The position numbers and the translations under genes were made by a program. A DNA stretch of 64,000 nt, from contig NZ_CP115301.1 in assembly GCF_027625935.1 (NCBI RefSeq), forward strand, positions 186,001-250,000. The letters run 5' to 3'. The notes under the pieces were generated by a model, which ran no database searches, was not told the origin of the DNA, and saw only the letters and a list, made by a program, of their open reading frames with translations. The stretch comes from Streptomyces camelliae (GTDB taxonomy: Bacteria; Actinomycetota; Actinomycetes; Streptomycetales; Streptomycetaceae). Shown piece after piece: positions 41,495 through 50,571 of this stretch (positions are counted from its first letter, which is position 1; every line of letters starts with the position of its first letter).

Positions 41495-42250
41495 CTATGC
41501 GTGGTCCGGATGCGGCCGGTCGGTGTCGTCGGGGGTGGTTGCGGGCTTGGTGTGGAGGACTTCGCGGGCCTGGTCCGCGGCGCGGGCGAGACTCTCGGAG
41601 ACGAAGTCGAGGAACCGGGCGATGTTCTCCAGGCGGGTGGCGGCCGGGGTGCCGGCCACGAGGATGTCGATGCCCTGGCGTGCGGTCTCGGCGACCTGGG
41701 CGGTGGAGCGGACGCTGGCCATCATGGACTGGTACCAGACGTCGTCGTCGATGGAGTAGCGCTCGCGGCGGCGTTCGTCGCGGTCCCGGCGGACCAGGTC
41801 CTGGCTCTCCAGGAAGGCGATCGCCTTGGAGATGGACGCCGGGCTGACCTGGAGGCGCTGGACGAGTTCGGATGCCGTGAGGCTGCCCGCGTCGCTGATG
41901 CAGAGGCTGGCCATCACCCGGGCCATCATCTTGGGCGTGCCCGACTGCATGAAGACGGTGGTGAGCGTCTCCTCGTACTCGCGTACCGCTTCGGCGTCGC
42001 GTCCGTGGGCCTGCGGGGGCGTCGCCGCATCACGGGGCGCGGCCTGCCTGCGCCGGTGGGCACGGCGTTCGGTGGCGCGGTGGGCGAGGTCGGCGCGGTA
42101 GGCGGTGGGACCGCCGTTGCGCATGACCTCGCGCGTGACGGTCGAGGTGGGGCGGTCGAGGCGTCGGGCGATCTCCGCGTAGGCGAGGCCGTCGGCCAGG
42201 CCCAGCGCGATCTGCTGACGTTCGGGCTGGGTGAGCCTGCCTCCTGGCAT
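41495..42250 (-). CDS. Regulator with IS30-type HTH fused to a GbsR/MarR-type domain
   Basis: A 251-residue protein. Residues 1-70 (LTQPERQQIALGLADGLAYA, EIARRLDRPTSTVTREV) match the helix-turn-helix of IS30 transposases. Residues 90-230 (TPKMMARVMASLCISDAG, LQVSPASISKAIAFLES) form a GbsR/MarR winged helix. Two DNA-binding modules in one chain suggest a bipartite operator. It is divergent from a DUF4097 gene over a gap with a perfect palindrome and several GCAAC half-sites. Confidence 0.8.
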   Translation of the reverse strand: MPGGRLTQPERQQIALGLADGLAYAEIARRLDRPTSTVTREVMRNGGPTAYRADLAHRATERRAHRRRQAAPRDAATPPQAHGRDAEAVREYEETLTTVFMQSGTPKMMARVMASLCISDAGSLTASELVQRLQVSPASISKAIAFLESQDLVRRDRDERRRERYSIDDDVWYQSMMASVRSTAQVAETARQGIDILVAGTPAATRLENIARFLDFVSESLARAADQAREVLHTKPATTPDDTDRPHPDHA

Positions 42251-42393
42251 CGCGGTCTCCTCAAGTGGTCCGTGGTGTCGCCACCATAGCGTTCACCCTC
42301 AATCCATTGCAACGGGTGCATCGAGTCTGTTGCGTTACCGCTCAGGTCGATGCAACGATTTCTCGCTCTGACCTGCGGCGATAACACTCATTC

Positions 42394-42409
42394 GCAACAA
42401 GCTTGTTGC
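42394..42409. promoter_or_regulatory. 16-bp palindromic operator
   Basis: GCAACAAGCTTGTTGC is a perfect palindrome in the 226-bp gap between the divergent regulator and DUF4097 gene. Further TGCAAC/GTTGC half-sites lie near 42308, 42330, 42352 and 42421, and ATAGCGTT occurs twice (near 42283 and 42428). Binding by the adjacent regulator is likely. Confidence 0.65.
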
Positions 42410-42476
42410 CGTATCGATGAATGCAACATAGCGTTTTCCCTGTCAGAAACGACGAACGAACACACCGGAGAGCATG

Positions 42477-43142
42477 ATGCAGAAGTTCGCCACCCCCGCC
42501 CCGATCACCGTCGTCCTGGACATCCCCGCCGGACGCGTCCAGCTCTTCGCCGCCGACCGTGCCGACACCAGCGTCGAGGTCCTGCCCGCCAACCCCGCGA
42601 AGAGCCGCGACGTGAAGGCTGCCGAGCAGACCACCGTCGCCTACGCCGACGGCGTCCTGCGGATCGGCACCGCCGAGCCCAAGAACCAGCTCTTCGGCCC
42701 TTCCGGATCCCTGGAGGTCAGCGTCAAGCTGCCGGCCGGCTCCCGCGTCGAGGCCAGGACCGCCGCCTGTGAGCTCCGCGGTGTCGGCCGCCTGGGCGAC
42801 GTCGAATTCGACGGCGCGTACCGCCAGATCAAGCTGGACGAGACCGCGAGTCTGCGCCTGACCGCGACCGACGGCGACGTCGAGGTCGGCCGGCTGGGCG
42901 GCCCCGCGCAGATCAGCACCGCACGGGGCGACATCCGCATCGCCGAGGCCGTACGCGGCACGGTCGTCCTGCGCACCCAGTCCGGCGACATCACGGTCGG
43001 CGCCGCCGCCGGCGTCTCCGCCGCCCTGGACGCCGGCACCTCCTACGGCCGCATCAGCAACGCCCTGAAGAACGACGGCACCGCCGAGCTCGACATCCGC
43101 GCCACCACCTCCCACGGCGACATCACCGCCCGCAGCCTGTGA
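42477..43142 (+). CDS. DUF4097-type beta-strand-repeat protein
   Basis: A 221-residue cytoplasmic protein of repeated short beta strands typical of DUF4097 (adhesin-like) proteins: VVLDIPAGRVQLFAADRADT, LEVSVKLPAGSRVEARTAAC, RLTATDGDVEVG, ISTARGDIRIAE, LRTQSGDITVG and IRATTSHGDITA. Function unknown. Of two adjacent ATGs I prefer 42477, 6 nt after GGAG. It is divergent from, and probably repressed by, the IS30-HTH/MarR regulator. Confidence 0.82.
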   Translation: MQKFATPAPITVVLDIPAGRVQLFAADRADTSVEVLPANPAKSRDVKAAEQTTVAYADGVLRIGTAEPKNQLFGPSGSLEVSVKLPAGSRVEARTAACELRGVGRLGDVEFDGAYRQIKLDETASLRLTATDGDVEVGRLGGPAQISTARGDIRIAEAVRGTVVLRTQSGDITVGAAAGVSAALDAGTSYGRISNALKNDGTAELDIRATTSHGDITARSL

Positions 43143-43333
43143 AGAGGCCGAACCCAGGCCGGGGTGGCGGCTCGGACAGGACGTCGGACCCGTCCGAGCC
43201 GCTCAGCGGCGCGAGATCCGGCAGCAGGTCCTGACATCGGTCGCCGCATGGCTTTCGGGGGCGCACTGCCGGTCAAGTCGGCGGCCTTGGCGGCGCACAG
43301 CAGCACCGAGCCGGGTGGCAGGTCAGGGGCTGC

Positions 43334-44668
43334 CTACGTGTGGTCACGGAGGAAGGCCGGGATGTCGGCCCGGGTCGGGTAGTTGCGCAGCGGTGCGGGC
43401 TTGTCCTGGAGGAACGCGGTGATGACGGCTGCCGCTCGTCGGTCGTTGTCACCCAGGCCGTTCCACATGTGGTGGCCGACGCCGGGCATGTACTGGGTGC
43501 GCCGGACGGCGGGATCGTCGGCGAGGACCGTCGTCTCCCACTGCCGGACCTGGGAGGAGCACTCGGCGATCATCAGCATGGCGGGTGTCCGGGAGCGCCT
43601 CAGCCGTGGGGCGATGGAGGGGGAGTCCTTGACCGTCTGCTGGATGCGGAGGCTGGCGGCGGCGCTGAAGGAGAAGTTCCGCACGGTGTCCTCGACCGGG
43701 ATGCGGTGCGCGTCTCGCGCGCAGTAACCGGCCGCGGTGTCGCCGCCGAGATCGGCGGCGGTGAAGGCGTTGTCGCCCTCGGCCTGCCCCACCAGCCCGT
43801 TGTCCGGGCTGAGCAGTCCGAGCCGCATGAGGCCGAACGCGACGGCGTACCGCGGCTGGTGTGTGGAGCGCGGCCCGGTCATGGGCGGTGCGATGCCGCG
43901 CGCCGACGGCCGGCCCTTGCGCCCCGCGATGCGCGTGGTGGGGCCGTCCATCGGACCGGGCTCGGCGATGACCGCCCGGTGCAGACGGACGGCGACGGCC
44001 GGGTCGGCCAGCGCGCGGGTGAGCACGACCGCGCCCGCGGAGAACCCCAGCACGTCGGCACGGCCCTTGCCGAGCCTGTCGACGAAAGCGCCGAGGTCAC
44101 GGACCGACCGGGTGATCGAGTACTGGCCCATGGGCAGCAGGTCGCTGCGCCCGCCGCCGGCCTGCTCGTAGGTGTACACGTCGTAGCCCTCACCCGCGAG
44201 CCGCTGCAGGAAGTGGTGGTCGAGCACCGAGATGCCGCGCACCGGCCCGCCGTTGAGGTAGACGAGGGGAACGCGGTGCCGGGGGCCGTTGCCGGTGGGC
44301 GGGTAGTGGTAGACGGCGACCCGGCTGCCGGTGGACAGGCTCCAGTGCCCGGTGGTCACGAACGGCAGGGCGGGCGGATAGTGACGGGTCGTGGGAACGG
44401 TCGGGATGCACACCGACAGCGTCAGGACCGCGGCCACGAGCACCGGCACAAACGGCACCAGCCGTCCCCACCGGCTGCGGCGGCGGCCCCGCCACAGCGC
44501 CGCGACGACCGCGCCTGTGACAGTCGCGGACCATGCGGCGAACCCTGATCCCGCACCGTCGGTGGCGACGATCAGTGCCAGGAAGACGGCAACCAGCCCC
44601 ACCACTGCGGCGGTGGCGGCCAGCACACGGCCGGCGAGGCGGAAAGGACGTATGACGGACGGTGGCAC
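43334..44668 (-). CDS. Membrane-anchored alpha/beta hydrolase
   Basis: A 444-residue protein with two N-terminal membrane helices (about 10-60 and 75-95) and an alpha/beta hydrolase domain. LVYLNGGPVRG marks the oxyanion strand, DVLGFSAGAVVL carries the nucleophile Ser, and GVGHHMWNG the catalytic His. It resembles proline-iminopeptidase-like hydrolases. GTG 44668 has GGGGGAG 6 nt before it. The divergent TetR gene and a palindrome in the 69-bp gap suggest direct control. Confidence 0.8.
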   Translation of the reverse strand: MPPSVIRPFRLAGRVLAATAAVVGLVAVFLALIVATDGAGSGFAAWSATVTGAVVAALWRGRRRSRWGRLVPFVPVLVAAVLTLSVCIPTVPTTRHYPPALPFVTTGHWSLSTGSRVAVYHYPPTGNGPRHRVPLVYLNGGPVRGISVLDHHFLQRLAGEGYDVYTYEQAGGGRSDLLPMGQYSITRSVRDLGAFVDRLGKGRADVLGFSAGAVVLTRALADPAVAVRLHRAVIAEPGPMDGPTTRIAGRKGRPSARGIAPPMTGPRSTHQPRYAVAFGLMRLGLLSPDNGLVGQAEGDNAFTAADLGGDTAAGYCARDAHRIPVEDTVRNFSFSAAASLRIQQTVKDSPSIAPRLRRSRTPAMLMIAECSSQVRQWETTVLADDPAVRRTQYMPGVGHHMWNGLGDNDRRAAAVITAFLQDKPAPLRNYPTRADIPAFLRDHT

Positions 44669-44691
44669 GGCAATCTCCCCCAGAGTTTCAA

Positions 44692-44713
44692 AACACCGTT
44701 TCGAAACGATGTT
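44692..44713. promoter_or_regulatory. TetR operator between hydrolase and regulator genes
   Basis: AACA-C-CGTTTCGAAACG-A-TGTT is a 22-bp palindrome with a perfect 12-bp core (44697-44708) and a single mismatched pair. It fills the middle of the 69-bp gap between the divergent genes, as expected for autoregulation plus control of the hydrolase. Confidence 0.75.
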
Positions 44714-44737
44714 ATCAGTGCCGCTAGACTGCTCCGC

Positions 44738-45346
44738 ATGGGAAGGCCGAGAACGAACGACGCCGCCGTCGGAGAACGTCTCGTGGCATGCGCGACCGAG
44801 ATGTTCGCCACCCGTCCCCAGGAGTCGGTCACAGTCCGCGCGCTGGCCACCGCCGCCGGAACGTCGACAGCGGCGGTGTACACCCTGTTCCAGGGCAAGG
44901 ACGGACTGATCCGCGAGGTGCGCGACCGGGCAGTCGCCGGCCTGTTCCAGAACCTGACAGCGGTTCCCGCCTCCGAGGCCGCCCTCGAAGACCTGTACGC
45001 GCTGGCCGCCGCGTATCGGCGGTGGGGACGCGAACACCACCACCTGTACACGGTGCTGTTCGGCGGCGCGCAGTCCTTCGACCCCTCAGGCACGGTCGGC
45101 GACCACGACCCCGTACGACCGCTCCTCTCGGCGATCGACCGCGCCGTGGCGGACCACACCCTCGCGGGCGACACCACCCTGATCGCCGTCTCGCTGTGGG
45201 TCGCCCTGCACGGCCTCGTGACCCTCGAACTCGCCGGCACCCTGGACGACACCACAGCCGAGACCGCATTCCGGTCGACGATCCACGCCGTACTGCGCGG
45301 CTGGGCAACCCCCACCGCGTTCCCGGACCTCCGACGCACCACCTGA
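44738..45346 (+). CDS. TetR-family repressor
   Basis: A 202-residue TetR protein. The DNA-binding domain MGRPRTNDAAVGERLVACA, VTVRALATAAGTSTAAVYTL and FQGKDGLIREVRD is clear, followed by an effector domain of the TetR_C_13/WHG type (HHLYTVLFGG). It probably represses the divergent hydrolase and itself via the palindrome before it. The 285 bp after it, to 45630, hold no gene, only an 11-bp inverted repeat with a 25-base loop near 45541-45588. Confidence 0.88.
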   Translation: MGRPRTNDAAVGERLVACATEMFATRPQESVTVRALATAAGTSTAAVYTLFQGKDGLIREVRDRAVAGLFQNLTAVPASEAALEDLYALAAAYRRWGREHHHLYTVLFGGAQSFDPSGTVGDHDPVRPLLSAIDRAVADHTLAGDTTLIAVSLWVALHGLVTLELAGTLDDTTAETAFRSTIHAVLRGWATPTAFPDLRRTT

Positions 45347-45630
45347 GGGCCGGGGCCGTGGCACAAGCGCTCGGGAGCGACACCCGTAGGCGTCCTGCGC
45401 GGCCTGCCTCATGTCTTGTCTCACCCGTTCGGGGGTGGGGAATCGCCGGGAGGGGTGCGGGTGGTGTGGGTGTGGGGAGATGTGCCCGCCGGGGGCGTTC
45501 GGGGCGGATATCCCCAGGTGGGTCGGCCGGCGGGAGCAAGGACGCCGGCCCGGGCGCCAGGGGTGTGACCTCTGGTGTCCGGGCCGGCGGTGCGCGCATG
45601 GCGCGTGGGTTGTCAGACAATGGGAAGGGA

Positions 45631-45662
45631 GCCCCCGGCCCGATTCCGGCGGGCCGGGGCCC
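45631..45662 (-). terminator. Terminator after the secreted Asn/Gly-rich protein gene
   Basis: G/C-rich arms of about 11 bp (around 45631-45642 and 45650-45661) sit 25 bp beyond the stop of the minus-strand gene. Confidence 0.55.
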
Positions 45663-45685
45663 CGTATCGTGCTGTGGGCTTCGGG

Positions 45686-46273
45686 TCAGTCCCAGCCGCC
45701 CTCGCCGCCCCAGCCGCCCTCGCCGCGCTCACCACGTTCGCCGCGTTCGTCGCAGACGACGCGGAAGCTGGCGACGACGCCTTCCTTGACGTGGACGGCC
45801 TTGGTGTGGAGGTCGTCGACGCCGAAGCTGGAGCTGTGGGGGCCGACGGTGGCGATGGGGGCGCCGTTGTCGCAGACCGCGCCGCGGAAGACCTCCACCC
45901 GCTTGTGGCTTTCGTTGCGGATGTTCAGGGTCTTGGCGCCCAGGCCGCTGACGACGGTGATGCAGTCACCGGGGTGGGCGGAGTAGGACCGCTCGTTGAC
46001 CTCGATCCGGCCCTCCTCGTGGCGCCTGCCTTCCTCGCGCCGGCCTTCGTTGCCCTTGCCTTCGTTGCCCTTGCCCTGCCCTTCGTTGTTGTTGCCGTTG
46101 TTGTTGTTCTTGCCCTGTCCGGGGTCGTTGCTGAGGGGGGCTGCCGGGGCGGCGGCCGGGGCGGCCTGGGGTGCCTGGGCGGGGGCCGCCGAGGCGTAGG
46201 TGATGCCGGTCACGGCGAGCGCCGCGGCGGCCGAGACACCTGCGGTCACCATGGTGGAACGAGCGAGCTTCAT
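45686..46273 (-). CDS. Secreted low-complexity protein
   Basis: A 195-residue exported protein. A signal peptide (MKLARSTMVTAGVSAAAALA to about residue 32) is followed by an Ala/Pro stretch, an Asn/Gly/Lys/Glu repeat region (NNNNGNNNEGQGKGNEGKGN), a folded domain with two cysteines (HPGDCITVVSG, FRGAVCDNG) plus a third (FRVVCDERGE), and a Gly/Trp tail. The gene lies alone, with an AT-richer promoter region. No enzymatic motif is seen. Confidence 0.75.
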   Translation of the reverse strand: MKLARSTMVTAGVSAAAALAVTGITYASAAPAQAPQAAPAAAPAAPLSNDPGQGKNNNNGNNNEGQGKGNEGKGNEGRREEGRRHEEGRIEVNERSYSAHPGDCITVVSGLGAKTLNIRNESHKRVEVFRGAVCDNGAPIATVGPHSSSFGVDDLHTKAVHVKEGVVASFRVVCDERGERGERGEGGWGGEGGWD

Positions 46274-46583
46274 GTCGCTTCTCCTGTCTGGATATCTCGG
46301 AGATGTCGGCTCGTCAGCCGACTGCGACCAAACCTACTCACAGCTGTCATATCAGTCATATCGGAAGATGAGCGGCAGAGAGCCGATCGGGGTATATACG
46401 GCCCCGCCTCCCCTTCGACCAGGACATGAAGTGGCCAAGAAAAAAGGCCTATTGAATGTCTGTTAGTCCTTCCGGATGATCTACTGACGCCCCTTCACCC
46501 CTTGCCGACCGTGTGTCGCTGCGAAATCCATGAACTGATCCGTGTTAAAGGATCGGCTGTGCCAAAGGCGTGAGTGATGCGCA
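46274..46583. other. AT-richer intergenic region with a direct repeat
   Basis: About 310 bp of unusually low GC for this window. GTCATATC occurs twice, 9 bp apart (46346-46353 and 46355-46362), upstream of the secreted-protein gene and could be a regulator site. No gene is supported here. Confidence 0.45.
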
Positions 46584-47119
46584 TCATGACCCCGGGCACG
46601 CACGCCGAGGACTACACGCAAGTGAAGCCGGTGCGGCGGATGACGACCACCGTGGCGGAGAAGTCGGCCATGCCCTCAAGAATCCCCGCAAGGCGCGGGT
46701 GCGGTTGACGATGTTGGCCGGGTCGTCGCCGTTGATGGGGTCGGTGGCGCCCGCGAAGGCCACGGTCACGTTCCAGTCGGCGTTGGTCGCGGGGGAGGTC
46801 AGAGCGTACTTCGTGAAGGCCGCCAGCAGGTTCCGCTTGAGGCGTTCGTCCCGGCCGCGGAAGTGACGTGCTGTGCGGCGGAGTTGGCCAGGGCTTCGAA
46901 CATCCAGTAGTCCCGCTGCGGCTCTCCCGGCACCGCCGCGCTCGCCGGATCGGTGTCGGCCTCGAAGGGTGTGTAGCCGGCGATGGCCATGCACAGTTCG
47001 CTCGTACCCGCCTCGATCCCGCCGCCGTGCGGCGCGATCACCGCCGTACTGCCGACGGGGCTGCTCGTGCCGCGGGCATTGATCTTGCGCCGGAACTCGG
47101 GCGGGTAACTGCGGGGCAC
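46584..47119 (-). pseudogene. IS3 transposase start fused to a decayed poly-gamma-glutamate hydrolase
   Basis: Reading from GTG 47119 (AAGGAGG 7 nt before it), VPRSYPPEFRRK is the classic start of IS3-family OrfA. It then switches to VIAPHGGGIEAGTSELCMAI and DYWMFEALANS, the phage-type poly-gamma-glutamate hydrolase family. A frame change near 46860 is followed by LKRNLLAAFTKYAL and DDPANIVNRT from the same hydrolase family. The product would be non-functional. Confidence 0.75.
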
Positions 47120-47186
47120 AGAAGCCTCCTTGAGTGACTGGAGCATCATCCGTCCAGCAAGATGACTCCACCAGACCCGGGGCACA

Positions 47187-48296
47187 TCACACGTAGCCAG
47201 GGAAAGGCTGGACGCCCATCAGGACCGCGCCGGCGCCGTCGTACATGCCCTCCTGGAGGAAGGCATGCTGCGGAACGACCGATGCGTCGCGCAGGTAGCG
47301 CTCCAGGAGGCTGCCGGTGGCGATGGCCGTGGTGCCGCCGAGCCGGTAGGCGATCTGCACGACCTCGAAGGAGGTCTTGGCGAGGTGCGCGGAGGCCAGC
47401 CGCAACAGGCTGGCCTGCTCGGCAGTCGCATGGTCTCCCGCCTCGACGGTCGCCCAGACCTCCTCGGTGATCTCGTAGAAGAAGGCGCGCGCAGACCGGA
47501 GTTGGGCCTCACCCTGCCCGACCGCGATGCGGTAGGTGGCGCGTTCGGCCGGCTTCGGTGCACCGGTGTAGCCGGAGCGGCCGCCTTCGGCGATGACATG
47601 GTCGAGTGCGGCGCGGGCCACTCCCAGGCCCACGACGGCCAGGACCTGGGCGGCGTAGGGGACGGTCGGATAGCGATAGAGCGGTTCGTCCACGGTGGGC
47701 GCGCCACCGCGGACGAACGTCCACTCCCGGGGCACCACGGCCCCGTCGACCACCAGGTCGTGGCTGCCGGTTCCGCGCAACCCGATGACGTCCCAGTTGT
47801 CGGCGATCTGCACCTGCTCGGGCCGCAGTACGGCGGTCAGGGGGCGGCCGGCCCGGTCGTCGCCGACCTTGATGCCCACGCCGAGGACGTCCGCGCTCGT
47901 ACAGCCGCTCGCGAACCTCCAGCGGCCCGACACCCGGTAGCCGCCCTCGACGCGCTGAGCGGGCTGTATCGGGAAAAGGCCGCCGGCGAAGACCACGTCA
48001 GGCCCCTCCCCGTACAGCACGGCCTGCGATTCCAGAGGAAGCCCGGCCAGGTAGACGGTGGACGAGCCAAAGCTCGCGACCCATCCGGCCGAACCGTCGA
48101 CCACCGATATCCGCTCGACGAGGCGCAGGAATTGGGCGGGCGGCAGGGCGTCTCCACCGAAACGCCGTGGAACACCTGCTCGGTAGATTCCCGCGCGCTT
48201 GAACTCGCCGATCACCTCCGGCGGGACATGCCGTTTCTCCTCGAATTCAGCTCGTCGTTCGGCCACCACTGCCAGCACTCGATCGAACTGCGTCAT
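47187..48296 (-). CDS. Acyl-CoA dehydrogenase-like flavoprotein
   Basis: A 369-residue member of the acyl-CoA dehydrogenase fold, closest in look to flavin-dependent monooxygenases/dehydrogenases of secondary metabolism (HsaA-like). Blocks include VDGSAGWVASFGSSTVYLAG, GGYRVSGRWRFASGCTSAD, WDVIGLRGTGSHDLVVDGAV and the C-terminal AYRLGGTTAI. AAGGAG lies 8 nt before ATG 48296. It is divergent from the AmCP operon and may or may not belong to it. Confidence 0.82.
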   Translation of the reverse strand: MTQFDRVLAVVAERRAEFEEKRHVPPEVIGEFKRAGIYRAGVPRRFGGDALPPAQFLRLVERISVVDGSAGWVASFGSSTVYLAGLPLESQAVLYGEGPDVVFAGGLFPIQPAQRVEGGYRVSGRWRFASGCTSADVLGVGIKVGDDRAGRPLTAVLRPEQVQIADNWDVIGLRGTGSHDLVVDGAVVPREWTFVRGGAPTVDEPLYRYPTVPYAAQVLAVVGLGVARAALDHVIAEGGRSGYTGAPKPAERATYRIAVGQGEAQLRSARAFFYEITEEVWATVEAGDHATAEQASLLRLASAHLAKTSFEVVQIAYRLGGTTAIATGSLLERYLRDASVVPQHAFLQEGMYDGAGAVLMGVQPFPGYV

Positions 48297-48716
48297 AAGG
48301 GAATCTCCTTGCACCGCCGGATCGGGAGTCGGCCGGAGGGGCCTCCCCTGACCGCACCGCACCATCACCACCCCACAGGACACCGTGAGTTGAAGTTCAG
48401 CAGACGCGGACTTATGCGTCGAGTGCACATCTTCGGCCGACATCGGCATCAAGACGTGCCCCCGAAAAAACTTTCCAACTTTTCGCCAGTTCGTCGAGGC
48501 CGGACCTGCGAAACAGGTCCGGCCTCGATCGGTGTGCGCCTCCTGGCCAACCGTGGACGAGCCGGCCCGACGGAGATCGAGTACGTGATCCCGTAGTGCC
48601 CCCGCCGGCGGCCGACCGTAACTTCGTGTGTGCCGGAAGCGGCGGTCCGCCCCACGAGAAACGGGCCGCTCCCCCCGGTGCACCTCCCATCGGAGACCGG
48701 ACGGAAGGGTAAATCC
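48297..48716. other. Divergent control region of the AmCP operon
   Basis: The 420-bp gap between the flavoprotein gene and the carrier-protein gene. It holds a strong hairpin at 48495-48527 and, nearer the flavoprotein gene, TGAA-G-TTCA (near 48391). The lysW promoter should lie between 48530 and 48716, but I cannot pick -10/-35 boxes or SARP heptamer repeats with confidence. Confidence 0.4.
48495..48527. terminator. Perfect hairpin insulating the AmCP operon
   Basis: Perfect 14-bp arms (48495-48508, 48514-48527) with loop CGAAA. It may stop read-through into either divergent unit. Confidence 0.7.
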
Positions 48717-48908
48717 ATGTCGACCACCGTCGTGACGGGCGTGGCGTGCCTGGTGTGTGACAGCCCCCTGGACATCGAGAGCGGCTCGGAGAAGGGCGAG
48801 ATCGTCGAGTGCGGCACGTGCGGCCAGGAGCATGAGCTGACCGACACTTCGGAGAACGGCTACGAGGTCTCGCTCGCTCCCGAGGTCGAGGAGGACTGGG
48901 GCGAATGA
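48717..48908 (+). CDS. Amino-group carrier protein (LysW family)
   Basis: A 63-residue LysW-type carrier. A zinc-finger pair CLVCDSPLDI and VECGTCGQEHEL is followed by an acidic C-terminus ending EDWGE. In this family the substrate's alpha-amino group is joined to the last glutamate, which protects it while the side chain is modified. Streptomyces make lysine by the diaminopimelate route, so this carrier serves specialised metabolism. Its stop overlaps the next gene (ATGA). Confidence 0.93.
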   Translation: MSTTVVTGVACLVCDSPLDIESGSEKGEIVECGTCGQEHELTDTSENGYEVSLAPEVEEDWGE

Positions 48909-49789
48909 CCACCGCAGCCACCGATGTCCTGCTGTCGGTGACCGTGCTGCGCCCCGACGAGCGTCGGCTCCTGGACGCGCTGCGCTCCCAGGGGCTGACC
49001 GCCCGTCCGGTCCTTCAGCCGGACCTCGCGGAGGTGCTGGCGGCCGGGGGCGAGCGGCCGCGGCTGGCCGTCCTGCGGAACCTGTCGCACCGTGAGGCCA
49101 TCGGCACCGCCCGTCGGCTGGAGCAGGCCGGGGTCGCCACGCTGAACAGTCCGTCCGCCGTCGAGGTCTGCAACGACAAGGGCCTTCAGGCACTTCTGTT
49201 CGCCCGGCTCGGCATCCTGCACCCGGCGACCCGGCACGCGTTCACCTACGAGCAAGTACACGACATCGCGACCGAGTTCGGCTGGCCCGTGGTGGTCAAG
49301 CCGGTGTCGGGTTCCTGGGGACGCGGCGTGACCCGCCTCTCCCACGAGGAGGAACTGGAGGCCTGGACCGGCGGACGGGAGTCCGTGGACGCGGCGGGGA
49401 AGCTCTTCCCCGTCCTGGTGCAGCAGTACGTGGAGAAGCCCGGCCACGACCTGCGGATCGTGGTCGTCGGGACGGAACCCGTCGTCGCGATCAGCCGGAA
49501 CTCCGACAACTGGCGTACCAACACCCACCTCGGCGCGCAGGTCGAGCGCGTCGAGGTCAGTGACGACATGCGCCGGCTGTGCGCGCAGGCCGTCGCCGCG
49601 CTCGGCCCCGGCTTCTACGGCGTCGACATGATGCAGGACCGGCACACCGGCGAGATGACGGTCCTGGAGATCAACGCCAACCCCGAGTTCGCCCGTTCGT
49701 CGGAGACCCACGGCGTGGACGTGGCAGGCCTCTACGCACGCCACGTGGCCGGGTTGCTGGAATCGGAGCGCCCGGTACTCGCCGTCTGA
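48905..49789 (+). CDS. ATP-grasp ligase loading glutamate on the carrier (LysX/ArgX-like)
   Basis: A 294-residue RimK/LysX-type ATP-grasp enzyme. The ATP-binding strand is WPVVVKPVSGSWGRGVTRLS, NDKGLQALLFARLGI precedes it, and the metal-binding end is EINANPEFARSSETHGVDVA. It would form the amide between the carrier's C-terminal glutamate and a substrate amino acid. A glutamate substrate fits the downstream kinase and reductase. It is coupled to the carrier gene by ATGA. Confidence 0.9.
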   Translation: MTTAATDVLLSVTVLRPDERRLLDALRSQGLTARPVLQPDLAEVLAAGGERPRLAVLRNLSHREAIGTARRLEQAGVATLNSPSAVEVCNDKGLQALLFARLGILHPATRHAFTYEQVHDIATEFGWPVVVKPVSGSWGRGVTRLSHEEELEAWTGGRESVDAAGKLFPVLVQQYVEKPGHDLRIVVVGTEPVVAISRNSDNWRTNTHLGAQVERVEVSDDMRRLCAQAVAALGPGFYGVDMMQDRHTGEMTVLEINANPEFARSSETHGVDVAGLYARHVAGLLESERPVLAV

Positions 49790-49902
49790 CCGGCACCTGC
49801 CGCACCCGGGCCGTGCCCCGGCATCCCCTGTGGACCGCCCTGCGCCGCAAGGTGTCCGAGGGCTGCCCGGACGGGCCGGCCCGCAGAACAAGGAGACCGC
49901 TC

Positions 49903-50571
49903 ATGGAACAGTACGACACCGCGCTCGTCCTCTCCCGGGTACTGACCTCCGGCATCGTGATGAGCATCGAGAAGAACGACAAGGAACTGCCCGCGCTGGA
50001 ACGGCTCCTGACGAAACGCAGCGGCCGTCTCCGAGCGGTCCTGGTCAACAGCAGGAGTGCCGCCGTGCACGCCGCCCTGGTCGGCCAGGGCATAGGCCAC
50101 GGCGACCGGGCCGTGCTGCCCGTAGGCCTCGACGACCGGACCCGGGCGTTCGTCGACTGGCTCGGTGTGGAAGAAGCCCAGGGCACCGACGACGCGGCCC
50201 CGCCCGCCTTCGACCTGCTGACGCTCACCCCGGACAACGCCGACACCTTCGCCCAGCAGGCCGCCGGCTCCACCGCGCCCGCCCTGGCCGTGGACCTCAC
50301 CGGCCTCGGCTTCGGGCCCGCCGGAGCGGTGCTCACCGACGACGAGCGGATCTGGACGCGTGCCGAGCGTCTGAAGATCTTCGGCGCCTTCGACCTGCGG
50401 ACCATGTGGACGCAGCAGGAGGCGGAGCCCGGGACGGCACCGGGCGTGCAGTTCAACTACCGGCTCAGCCCCCTGGTCGCCGCCTGTGCCCGGATGGCAC
50501 TCGCGCAGGCCGGCTCCTCCCGTACCCCCGTGACGACCACCCCCGTGACGACCGGAGGCACCTCCCGATGA
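49903..50571 (+). CDS. Degenerate DegT/StrS aminotransferase-like protein
   Basis: A 222-residue protein with DegT-like features: LVNSRSAAVHAALVGQGIGH near the cofactor-phosphate site, and NYRLSPLVAACARMAL late. It is about half normal length and lacks the SKNFPLGGEGG-type lysine loop of the next protein, so it is unlikely to bind PLP productively. It is coupled to the full aminotransferase (ATGA) and may be its non-catalytic partner. A 113-bp gap precedes it, the largest inside the operon's core. Confidence 0.65.
   Translation: MEQYDTALVLSRVLTSGIVMSIEKNDKELPALERLLTKRSGRLRAVLVNSRSAAVHAALVGQGIGHGDRAVLPVGLDDRTRAFVDWLGVEEAQGTDDAAPPAFDLLTLTPDNADTFAQQAAGSTAPALAVDLTGLGFGPAGAVLTDDERIWTRAERLKIFGAFDLRTMWTQQEAEPGTAPGVQFNYRLSPLVAACARMALAQAGSSRTPVTTTPVTTGGTSR

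Noticed and set aside
48412..48921. Minus-strand frame across the lysW promoter and gene
   Set aside because: No family match, and it is antisense to the zinc-finger carrier protein, which is clearly real.
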